From Streptomyces purpureus (GTDB lineage Bacteria > Actinomycetota > Actinomycetes > Streptomycetales > Streptomycetaceae), in NCBI RefSeq assembly GCF_014648195.1, contig NZ_BMQQ01000037.1:24479-60574 (forward strand): a stretch of DNA of 36,096 nucleotides, read 5' to 3'. Below, in pieces: positions 1 through 6,831 of this stretch (positions within the stretch are counted from its first letter, which is position 1; each line of letters begins with the position of its first letter). Under the pieces are notes generated by a model. The model saw only the letters and a list, made by a program, of their open reading frames with translations, searched no databases and was not told where the DNA came from. A program made the position numbers and the translations under genes.

Positions 1-145
1 ACGGCCCGCAGAGACACGGCCCGACGCCCCACGGCCGCCCCGGCCCCACACCCACGCGGCCCGCAGAGACACGGCCCGACGCCCCACGGCCGCCCCGGCC
101 CCACACCCACGCGGCCCGCAGAGACACGGCCCGACGCCCCACGGG
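1..145. repeat. Tandem 55-bp direct repeat, about 2.6 copies
   Basis: A unit beginning GGCCCGCAGAGACACGGCCC recurs at 3, 58 and 113, so the period is 55 bp. The first two copies look identical and the third diverges after about 143. A degenerate further copy (CCCGCAGAGACACAGCCCGA) occurs near 474-494. The array starts at or before the window edge, so its true length is unknown. No reading frame in it looks like protein: the translations are proline, histidine and arginine runs. There are no unique spacers between units, so it is not a CRISPR array. Confidence 0.85.
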
Positions 146-530
146 GCGAGGCTGCCGGGGCGCGTCGCCTCCCGGCGCGGGCGGGCCCCGGGCTCGTACG
201 CCCCCCGCAGGACGCGACCCCACACCCATGCGGCCCCAAGGCCCACGGCCGCCCCCGCCCCACACCCACGCGGCCCCACACCCCACGGGCCCCGGCTCCA
301 CGCCCAAGCGGCCCGCGGGGACGCGGCCCAATGCCGCCACGGGGCGAGGCTGCCGGGGGCGCGTCACTCCCCGGCCCGGGCGGGCCCGGGCTCGTACGCC
401 CCCGCAGGACGCCGGCCCCACACCCACGCGGCCCCACACCCCACAGACGCCCCGGCCCCCACACCCACGCGCCCCGCAGAGACACAGCCCGACGCCCCAC
501 GGGCCGCCCCTACCCCCACCCGCCGCCACC
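141..530. repeat. Second-order duplication, period about 198 bp, non-coding
   Basis: A block starting GGGGCGAGGCTGCCGGGG near 142 recurs near 340. Both copies run on through a segment with GGGCTCGTACGCCCC, then CAGGACGC, then CCCACACCCA and GCGGCCCCA. The copies differ by small indels and substitutions, so the duplication is older than the 55-bp array. The whole 1-530 stretch is extremely cytosine-rich on this strand. I see no gene in it. It lies upstream of the sugar transporter promoter. Confidence 0.7.
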
Positions 531-558
531 TGACCCCACGTCACGAGCCCATTACGAT
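530..558 (+). promoter_or_regulatory. Candidate sigma-70-type promoter of the sugar ABC operon
   Basis: CTGACC (530-535) and TACGAT (553-558) are separated by 17 bp and resemble Streptomyces HrdB-type -35 and -10 boxes. Transcription would start about 90 nt before the binding-protein gene at 657. This rests only on a hexamer match. Confidence 0.4.
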
Positions 559-656
559 CGCCCACTTGCCGAGGAAGGCGGTATTGCGGCCCCCTGACGG
601 CCGGGCGTAGACCTGACGGACGGGACGAGCACGCGCGCGAAAGAGACGGGGCATCG

Positions 657-2048
657 ATGCGACGTACACCTCTCCGCCAGCGAAGCAAGACCGCGGGGCA
701 CACCCGCCGGGCCGCGGTGGCCGTCACGGCCGTCACCTCGCTGGCCCTCGCCCTCGCCGGATGCGGCGACGACGGCGGCAAGGATCCGAAGTCCTCGCCC
801 AGCAGCGGCGAAAGCACCGGCACCGCCCTGTCCTTACCGTCCCTCAAGGGCGAGAAGATCCAGGTCGCGGCCGTGTGGACCGGCCCGGAGCAGGAGAACT
901 TCACCAAGGTCCTGAAGGAGTTCGAGAAGCGGACCGGCGCGACGGTCACCTTCGTACCGGCCCAGGACCCGATCGTGAACTTCCTCGGGACGAAGATCGC
1001 GGGCGGCAGCCCGCCGGACGTGGCGATGCTCCCGCAGGTGGGGGCCGTCCAGCAGGCCGTGGCCCGTAAGTGGGCCAAGCCGGTCGGCCCGGAGGCCAAG
1101 GCACAGCTCGCCGCCAACTACTCGAAGGGCTGGCAGGACCTCGGCGCGGTCGACGGCACCCAGTACGGCGTGTACTTCAAGGCCGCCAACAAGTCCCTGA
1201 TCTGGTACAACAACGCCGCGTTCGAGAACGCGGGCGTGAGTGAGCCGAAGACCTGGAAGGAATTCCTGTCGACGGCCGAGACCGTCTCGGCGTCCGGGGT
1301 CACGCCCGTCTCGGTCGGCGGCGCGGACGGCTGGACGCTCACCGACTGGTTCGAGAACATCTACCTCTCGCAGGCCGGACCGGCCAAGTACGACCAGTTG
1401 GCCAAGCACGAGATCAAGTGGACCGACCCGTCGGTGACGGCGGCGCTGACCACCCTGGGCGAGCTCTTCGGCAAGCCGAACCTGATCGCGGGCGGCGCGA
1501 ACGGCGCGCTGCAGACCGAGTTCCCGCTCTCGGTCACCCAGACCTTCACCGGAGGAGACCAGCCCAAGGCGGCGATGGTCTTCGAGGGCGACTTCGCGGC
1601 GATCAACATCGCGCAGACCCCGGCCAAGATCGGTACGGACGCGAAGGTGTTCCCCTTCCCCGCGGTCGGCGCTTCGGCCCCGGTGGTGACCGGCGGCGAC
1701 GCGGCGGTGGCGCTGAAGGACACCAAGGGCGCCCAGGCCCTGCTGACCTTCCTGGCCTCGGCGGACGCCGCGAAGATCTGGGCGGAGGCGGGCGGTTTCC
1801 TCTCGCCCAACAAGGCGCTGGACCCGGCCTCGTACCCGAACGACGTGCAGCGCGAGATCGCCAAGGCCCTGATCGCGGCGGGCGACGACTTCCGGTTCGA
1901 CATGTCGGACCAGATGCCGCAGTCGTTCGGCGGCACGCCCGGCAAGGGTGAGTGGAAGGCCCTCCAGGACTTCCTCAAGAACCCCAAGGACATCAAGGGC
2001 ACCCAGGAGCGGCTGGAGGCCGACGCGGCCAAGGCGTACAAGAGCTGA
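657..2048 (+). CDS. Extracellular sugar-binding lipoprotein of an ABC importer (solute-binding family 1)
   Basis: 463 residues. The N-terminus is basic, then a hydrophobic stretch ends in the lipobox LAGC with the acylated cysteine at residue 36. The mature protein would therefore be anchored to the outer face of the membrane. The remainder resembles family 1 binding proteins for oligosaccharides (the MalE/AglE type). Two permease genes follow directly, the first 4 bp after the stop. The ATG at 657 has only a weak purine-rich stretch (GAGACGGG, 643-650) upstream. Codon 60 (834-836) is TTA, the only in-frame TTA I noticed in any gene of the window, so full translation should need the bldA leucyl-tRNA. 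The substrate cannot be read from the sequence. Confidence 0.9.
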   Translation: MRRTPLRQRSKTAGHTRRAAVAVTAVTSLALALAGCGDDGGKDPKSSPSSGESTGTALSLPSLKGEKIQVAAVWTGPEQENFTKVLKEFEKRTGATVTFVPAQDPIVNFLGTKIAGGSPPDVAMLPQVGAVQQAVARKWAKPVGPEAKAQLAANYSKGWQDLGAVDGTQYGVYFKAANKSLIWYNNAAFENAGVSEPKTWKEFLSTAETVSASGVTPVSVGGADGWTLTDWFENIYLSQAGPAKYDQLAKHEIKWTDPSVTAALTTLGELFGKPNLIAGGANGALQTEFPLSVTQTFTGGDQPKAAMVFEGDFAAINIAQTPAKIGTDAKVFPFPAVGASAPVVTGGDAAVALKDTKGAQALLTFLASADAAKIWAEAGGFLSPNKALDPASYPNDVQREIAKALIAAGDDFRFDMSDQMPQSFGGTPGKGEWKALQDFLKNPKDIKGTQERLEADAAKAYKS

Positions 2049-2052
2049 CGCC

Positions 2053-3408
2053 GTGGGCTCCCCTTCGGTGAAAGGTGCCGGCACGCAGCCCCGAGCCGGC
2101 ACCCGTACTCCCCGCGCCAGGGGCGTGACCGGCACGCGCAGGAGCGTCGCGGCGGGCTTCCTGCTGCCGGCGCTGGTGCTGCTCGGCGCGCTCGTCGTCT
2201 ACCCGATCGGGTACTCGCTCCAGCGGTCGTTCTTCGACCGCGACGGCAACTCCTTCGTCGGCCTCGGCAATTACGTCGAGCTCTTCACCGACGACACGAT
2301 CCTCACCGCGGTGAAGAACAACGCGATCTGGGTGGTCTTCGCACCGGCCGTCGCCACCGCCCTCGGTCTGATCTTCGCCGTGCTGACCGAACGGGTCCGC
2401 TGGGGTACGGCGTTCAAGCTGATCGTCTTCATGCCGATGGCGATCTCGATGCTCGCCGCCGGGATCATCTTCCGGCTGGTGTACGAGCAGGATCCGGAGC
2501 GCGGGGTCGCCAACGCCGTCTGGGTGGGCGTGCACGACACCTTCGCGGAGTCGTCCGGTTTCCCCAAGGCCCGCCCGCTGCCGGTGCATCCGCTGAAGGC
2601 GGCCGGCGACGGCGCGTACCTCACCAAGGAGCCGGTGCGCGCGGGCAGTCCGGCGCGGCTGCCGCTCGTGGGGGTCGCGCCGGCGCAGATGCCGCGCGAC
2701 GCGAAGCCGGCGAAGGTGCCGGACGCCCCCACCGAGGGGGTGTCCGGCACGGCCTGGCTGGACTTCACCCGTGGGGGCGGCGGGAGGCCGAACGCCGTCG
2801 ACACCCAGGAACTGGGCCTGAAGGGGCTGCGGATCGAGGCGGTGAAGGACGGGAAGGTCGTCGCCGCCACGACGGCGGCGGCGGACGGCACGTTCGCCCT
2901 GCCCGCGGCCGCGGACGGGGCGCTGCTGCGGCTGCCGGGCAGCAACTTCCGCGAGCAGTACAACGGCGTCGACTGGCTCGGCCCCTCGCTCGTCACCCCG
3001 GCCATCATCGGCAGTTACGTGTGGATGTGGGCCGGGTTCGCGATGGTGCTGATCGCGGCGGGTCTGGCCAGTGTGCCGCGTGAGCTGATGGAGGCGGCGC
3101 GGGTCGACGGGGCGAACGAGTGGCAGGTCTTCCGGCGGGTGACGGTCCCGCTGCTCGCCCCGGTACTGGCGGTGGTCCTGGTGACCCTGATGATCAACGT
3201 GCTGAAGATCTTCGACCTGGTCTTCATCATCGCGCCGGGCTCGGCCCAGGACGACGCCAATGTGCTGGCGCTCCAGCTGTACCGCTCGTCGTTCGGCACG
3301 GACGCGGATCTGGGGGTGGGCAGCGCCATCGCGGTGCTCCTGCTGCTGCTGGTGATCCCGGTGATGCTCTTCAACATCCGCAGGATGCGAAGGGAAGGCC
3401 GACGATGA
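2053..3408 (+). CDS. Sugar ABC transporter permease (MalF type) with large extracytoplasmic insert
   Basis: Inner-membrane subunit of the importer. I choose the GTG at 2053, 4 bp after the binding-protein stop, giving 451 residues; an in-frame ATG at 1948 would overlap the upstream gene by 100 bp. Hydrophobic helices lie near residues 31-53, 90-110 and 118-140. A long insert follows from about 150 to 305, then the remaining helices. The cytoplasmic EAA loop (ELMEAARVDGANEW) begins near residue 345. The second half of the insert (from GVSGTAWLDF near 227 to about 300) reads like a compact beta-sandwich of the carboxypeptidase-regulatory or CNA-B kind, with G-x-x-V-x-A-x-x-x-G-K-V-V and a D-G-T-F-A turn. 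The frame is continuous through the insert. The stop overlaps the next gene by 4 bp. Confidence 0.88.
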   Translation: MGSPSVKGAGTQPRAGTRTPRARGVTGTRRSVAAGFLLPALVLLGALVVYPIGYSLQRSFFDRDGNSFVGLGNYVELFTDDTILTAVKNNAIWVVFAPAVATALGLIFAVLTERVRWGTAFKLIVFMPMAISMLAAGIIFRLVYEQDPERGVANAVWVGVHDTFAESSGFPKARPLPVHPLKAAGDGAYLTKEPVRAGSPARLPLVGVAPAQMPRDAKPAKVPDAPTEGVSGTAWLDFTRGGGGRPNAVDTQELGLKGLRIEAVKDGKVVAATTAAADGTFALPAAADGALLRLPGSNFREQYNGVDWLGPSLVTPAIIGSYVWMWAGFAMVLIAAGLASVPRELMEAARVDGANEWQVFRRVTVPLLAPVLAVVLVTLMINVLKIFDLVFIIAPGSAQDDANVLALQLYRSSFGTDADLGVGSAIAVLLLLLVIPVMLFNIRRMRREGRR

Positions 3409-4256
3409 GCTCTCTGGGGTCCCGGATCGCCGCCCGCACCGCCGGCGGTGCCCTGCGTGTCTTCCTCATCCTTGTGGGGCTGTTCTGGCTGATGCCGACG
3501 GTCGGGCTGCTGCTGTCCTCGCTTCGCGGTCCGGCCGACATCGCCTCGGGGGGCTGGTGGCAGGTCTTCACCACCCCGGCGCAGCTGACCACCGAGAACT
3601 ACTCGGCGCTGCTGGCCAACGACACGATCACCGACTCGCTCCTCTCCACGGTCCTGATCACGGTCCCGGCGACCCTGCTGGTCGTGGTGGTGGGCTCCCT
3701 GGCGGGGTATGCCTTCGCCTGGATGGACTTCCCGGGGCGTGACTGGTGGTTCCTGGTGGTCGTGGGGCTGCTGGTGGTTCCGGTGCAGGTGGCGCTCGTA
3801 CCGGTGTCGAAGCTCTTCGGCGAGATCGGGATCTTCGAGACGACGCTCGGTGTGGTGCTCTTCCATGTCGCGTTCGGGCTGCCGTTCGCGATCTTCCTGC
3901 TGCGGAACTTCTTCGCGGAGATCCCCCGGGAGCTGCTGGAGGCGGCCCGGCTCGACGGCGCGGGCGAGATCCGGCTGTTCACCCGTGTGGTGCTGCCGCT
4001 CGGCGGTCCGGCCATCGCCTCGCTGGGCATCTTCCAGTTCCTGTGGGTCTGGAACGACATGCTGGTCGCGCTGATCTTCGCGGATTCGGAGTCGCCGCCG
4101 ATCACGGTCGCGCTCCAGCAGCAGGTACGGCAGTTCGGCAACAACATCGACGTGCTTGCGCCGGGCGCGTTCGTGTCGATGGTGATTCCGCTGGCCGTCT
4201 TCTTCGCCTTCCAGCGGCAGTTCGTGTCCGGGGTGATGGCGGGCGCGGTGAAGTAG
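3405..4256 (+). CDS. Sugar ABC transporter permease (MalG type)
   Basis: 283 residues and six predicted helices. The EAA loop (ELLEAARLDGAGEIRLF) is followed by a conserved PLGGPAIASLGIFQFLWVWND segment, typical of the second permease of carbohydrate importers. The ATG at 3405 overlaps the preceding TGA (ATGA), and AGGGAAGG at 3391-3398 is a good ribosome site. No ATPase gene follows. In Streptomyces such importers commonly share the ATPase MsiK encoded elsewhere, so the lack is expected. The operon ends 28 bp before the convergent TetR gene. Confidence 0.92.
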   Translation: MSSLGSRIAARTAGGALRVFLILVGLFWLMPTVGLLLSSLRGPADIASGGWWQVFTTPAQLTTENYSALLANDTITDSLLSTVLITVPATLLVVVVGSLAGYAFAWMDFPGRDWWFLVVVGLLVVPVQVALVPVSKLFGEIGIFETTLGVVLFHVAFGLPFAIFLLRNFFAEIPRELLEAARLDGAGEIRLFTRVVLPLGGPAIASLGIFQFLWVWNDMLVALIFADSESPPITVALQQQVRQFGNNIDVLAPGAFVSMVIPLAVFFAFQRQFVSGVMAGAVK

Positions 4257-4284
4257 CGGGGCAAAGGACAGCGCGGGCGGCGGC

Positions 4285-4893
4285 TCAGGCCTTGAGCGCC
4301 GCCACCGCCGCGCGCGCCATCTCGTCCAGGTAGCCCTGGGGCAGCTCCGTACGGACCACGACCAGGCGCCAGTAGAGCGGCCCCACGATCAGATCGAGCG
4401 CCCGGTCCGGGTCCGTGCCGGCCGGCAGGTCGCCGCGGGCGACGGCGTCCTGCACGACCTGGGCGACCACGCCCTGCTGGCTGTCCAGCAGGGCGGCCTT
4501 GATCGCATCGGAGATCTCGGGGTGGCGGGCGGCCTCCACGAGCAGGTCGGGGATGACCTGGGAGGCGACCGGGTGGCGCAGGGCGTGCGCGGCCACCTCC
4601 AGCAGGGCGCGTACGTCGCTGTGGAGCGAGCCGGTGGCGGGGGCGGGCAGCCCCTGTGTGGCCACCGCGCCGACCAGGTCGAGGACGAGCGAGAGCTTGG
4701 ACTTCCAGCGCCGGTAGACGGCGGTCTTGCCGACGCCCGCGCGGCGGGCGATGCCCTCGATGGACATCCGGGCGAAGCCGACGGCGGCGAGCTCCTCGAA
4801 GACGGCGGCGCGGATCGCGTCGGTGACGTCCTCCCGAAGCACTGCGGCTCCGGCGGGGGCGCGTCGGGGCGTGCCGGTCGGCTCTGCGGTCAT
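4285..4893 (-). CDS. TetR-family transcriptional regulator
   Basis: From the ATG at 4893 this is 202 residues; in-frame starts at 4905 (ATG) and 4923 (GTG) are possible, and none has a clear ribosome site. The N-terminal helix-turn-helix is plain: a segment with RMSIEGIARRAGVGKTAVYRRW ordering, followed by KSKLSLV. The C-terminal part is a ligand-binding and dimerisation domain of the kind often annotated TetR_C. It is divergent from the exporter genes at 5033 and convergent with the sugar operon. Regulators of this family usually control a divergent neighbour, so the exporter is the most likely target; this is inference. Confidence 0.85.
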   Translation of the reverse strand: MTAEPTGTPRRAPAGAAVLREDVTDAIRAAVFEELAAVGFARMSIEGIARRAGVGKTAVYRRWKSKLSLVLDLVGAVATQGLPAPATGSLHSDVRALLEVAAHALRHPVASQVIPDLLVEAARHPEISDAIKAALLDSQQGVVAQVVQDAVARGDLPAGTDPDRALDLIVGPLYWRLVVVRTELPQGYLDEMARAAVAALKA

Positions 4894-4933
4894 GGCCAGG
4901 ATCATAGCCAACACCCACGTCACGACGAGACGG

Positions 4934-5000
4934 TTGCGTTCCGACGTACGAGCGCCCTACTCTCGCCGTAGCGACGATACGGGTCCGTCCCGTCGTCGCT
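4934..5000 (+). promoter_or_regulatory. Candidate exporter promoter and inverted repeat (possible operator)
   Basis: TTGCGT (4934-4939) and TACTCT (4958-4963), spaced 18 bp, form a plausible promoter facing the exporter genes. Just downstream an inverted repeat pairs AGCGACGA-ta-CGGG (4970-4983) with CCCGTCGTCGCT (4989-5000), with a 5-nt loop and a 2-nt bulge. It could be an operator for the divergent TetR protein or a hairpin in the 5' leader. Confidence 0.35.
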
Positions 5001-5032
5001 CTCGACGCACTCCGTCGTCGGAAGTGAGGACA

Positions 5033-5965
5033 GTGACCACCCATACCGCCGCCCCAGCCCCCGCCCCCGTCGCGACGCCCACCCCCGCGCTCTCCGGCCC
5101 GGAACTGCGCGCGATCGCCCTGCGCCACGGCCTGACCGTCAGCGGCGCGCGCCCCTCGCTCCCGGTGTATGTGCGCCGGCTCTGGTCCCGCCGCCACTTC
5201 ATCGGCGCGTTCGCGACCGCCCGGCTCACGGCCCAGTACAGCCAGGCGCGGCTCGGCCAGCTCTGGCAGGTGGCGACCCCGCTGCTGAACGCAGCCGTCT
5301 ACTACGTGATCTTCGGCGTCCTGATGAACGTCCAGCGGGACATCCCGGACTACGTCCCCTTCCTGATCACGGGCGTCTTCGTGTGGACCTTCACGGCGCA
5401 GTCGATCACCGCCGGCACGCGCGCGATCAGCGGCAACCTCGGGCTCGTACGGGCCCTGCACTTCCCCCGCGCGTCCCTGCCCATCGCGCTCGCCCTGCAA
5501 CAGCTCCAGCAGCTCGCCTTCTCGCTGGGCGCGCTGGCGGTCATCCTCTTCTGCTTCGGCGAGTTCCCGACCTGGAACTGGCTGCTGGCCGTGCCCGCCC
5601 TCGCCCTCCAGACCCTGTTCAACATTGGTCTCGCGCTGGTCATGGCCAGGATCGCGGCCGGTACGCCGGACGTGGCGACGCTGATGCCGTTCGTGCTGCG
5701 CACCTGGATGTACGTCTCCGGCGTCATGTGGAGCATCCACCACCTGGAGGTCACCAGCCGGCTGCCGCACGCGGTGCTGACGCTTCTGCAGTGCAATCCG
5801 GCGGCCGTCTACATCGATCTGATGCGTCTCGCCCTCGTGGAGAGCTTCACCGCCGACCAGCTGCCGCCCCATGTCTGGACGCTGGCCCTCGGCTGGGCGC
5901 TGCTGCTGTCCGTCGGCGGCTTCATCTATTTCTGGCAGGCAGAGGAGACCTACGGCCGTGGCTGA
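5033..5965 (+). CDS. ABC-2 type exporter permease, polysaccharide/polyol-phosphate class
   Basis: 310 residues from the GTG at 5033; the GTG at 5024 is an alternative. Upstream GAGGA is too close for an ideal ribosome site, so the start is uncertain by a few codons. An alanine- and proline-rich cytoplasmic tail of about 40 residues precedes an amphipathic segment and six hydrophobic helices. The ordering FATARLTAQYSQARLGQLWQ, then VYYVIFGVLM, then DYVPFLITGVFVWTF is typical of TagG and Wzm permeases, which export teichoic acid or O-antigen-like polymers through the membrane. It overlaps the ATPase gene by 8 bp and so forms an operon with it. Confidence 0.88.
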   Translation: MTTHTAAPAPAPVATPTPALSGPELRAIALRHGLTVSGARPSLPVYVRRLWSRRHFIGAFATARLTAQYSQARLGQLWQVATPLLNAAVYYVIFGVLMNVQRDIPDYVPFLITGVFVWTFTAQSITAGTRAISGNLGLVRALHFPRASLPIALALQQLQQLAFSLGALAVILFCFGEFPTWNWLLAVPALALQTLFNIGLALVMARIAAGTPDVATLMPFVLRTWMYVSGVMWSIHHLEVTSRLPHAVLTLLQCNPAAVYIDLMRLALVESFTADQLPPHVWTLALGWALLLSVGGFIYFWQAEETYGRG

Positions 5966-6725
5966 ACGCACCCCCACCGTCGTCGCCGACGGCGTCCACA
6001 TCACGTACACCGTCCAGGGCGGCCGCGCCGCCAAGGGTGGCGCCACTTCGGCGCTCGGCCGGATCGCCGCCCGCCGGGCCGCCCCCGGGGCCCGTACGGT
6101 CCACGCCGTGAAGGGTGTCAGCTTCGCCGCGTACAAGGGCGAGGCGATCGGCCTGATCGGGTCCAACGGCTCGGGGAAGTCGACCCTGCTCAAGGGCATC
6201 GCCGGGCTGCTGCCGACCAGCGAGGGCCGGATCTACACCCAGGGCCGGCCCTCCCTCCTGGGGGTGAACGCCGCGCTGATGGGCGATCTGTCCGGGGAGC
6301 GGAACGTGGTCCTCGGCGGTCTCGCGATGGGCATGTCCCGCGCCCAGATCAGGCGGCGCTACCAGGAGATCGTCGACTTCTCCGGGATCAACGACAAGGG
6401 CGACTTCATCTCGCTGCCGATGCGGACGTACTCCTCGGGCATGGGCGCCCGGCTGCGCTTCTCCATCGCCGCCGCCAAGAGCCATGACGTTCTGCTGATC
6501 GACGAGGCGCTGGCGACCGGGGACGCGGCCTTCCGCCGCCGCAGCAAGCAGCGGATCGAGGAGCTGCGGGCCCAGGCGGGCACGGTCTTCCTGGTCAGCC
6601 ACAGCAACTCCGCCATCACCGACACCTGCGACCGGGCGCTGTGGCTCGAAGCGGGGACGCTACGGATGGACGGCCCCGCGGCCGAGGTCGTCGAGGCGTA
6701 CCAGTCCTTCACCGGGAAGAAGTGA
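5958..6725 (+). CDS. ABC exporter ATPase, TagH/Wzt type
   Basis: 255 residues from the GTG at 5958, which has GAGGAG at 5942-5947 as ribosome site. Walker A is GSNGSGKST at residues 68-76. The signature region is YSSGMGARLRF, the degenerate form usual in polysaccharide exporters rather than LSGGQ. Walker B is VLLIDEALATGD and the switch histidine lies in FLVSHS. The protein ends soon after the nucleotide-binding domain, so the C-terminal carbohydrate-recognition domain of some Wzt proteins is missing. It should power the permease encoded just upstream. Cargo is probably a cell-wall glycopolymer, but no polymer synthesis genes lie next to it except the GT87 enzyme. Confidence 0.92.
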   Translation: MAERTPTVVADGVHITYTVQGGRAAKGGATSALGRIAARRAAPGARTVHAVKGVSFAAYKGEAIGLIGSNGSGKSTLLKGIAGLLPTSEGRIYTQGRPSLLGVNAALMGDLSGERNVVLGGLAMGMSRAQIRRRYQEIVDFSGINDKGDFISLPMRTYSSGMGARLRFSIAAAKSHDVLLIDEALATGDAAFRRRSKQRIEELRAQAGTVFLVSHSNSAITDTCDRALWLEAGTLRMDGPAAEVVEAYQSFTGKK

Positions 6726-6750
6726 CCGGCGGTCCGGAACAGGCACGAGG

Positions 6751-6783
6751 AGGCGCAAAACAGGCGTAAAACCAGCGCAAAAG
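6751..6783. repeat. Three 11-bp direct repeats upstream of the GT87 gene
   Basis: AGGCGCAAAAC (6751-6761), AGGCGTAAAAC (6762-6772) and CAGCGCAAAAG (6773-6783) follow each other with no spacer. The 11-bp period puts each copy about one helical turn from the next, as in binding sites of OmpR-type regulators (for example PhoP direct-repeat units). An AT-rich tract follows, with TAAAGT (6818-6823) as a possible -10 box only 8 nt before the ATG at 6832, which suggests a leaderless or very short-leader transcript. Confidence 0.6.
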
Positions 6784-6831
6784 GGGGCTAGAAGGAATTA
6801 AAACGATCAAATACGGCTAAAGTCCGCCTCG

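Noticed and set aside
1..145. CRISPR array
   Set aside because: The 55-bp units abut with no unique spacers, and no cas genes are present.
228..597. Two overlapping proline- and arginine-rich frames in the repeat region
   Set aside because: They are translations of cytosine-rich tandem repeats, have no ribosome site and change frame with repeat indels.
2500..2975. Permease insert as a frameshift or a foreign insertion
   Set aside because: The frame is continuous, codon use is the same as in flanking parts, and no repeats or terminal inverted sequences flank it.
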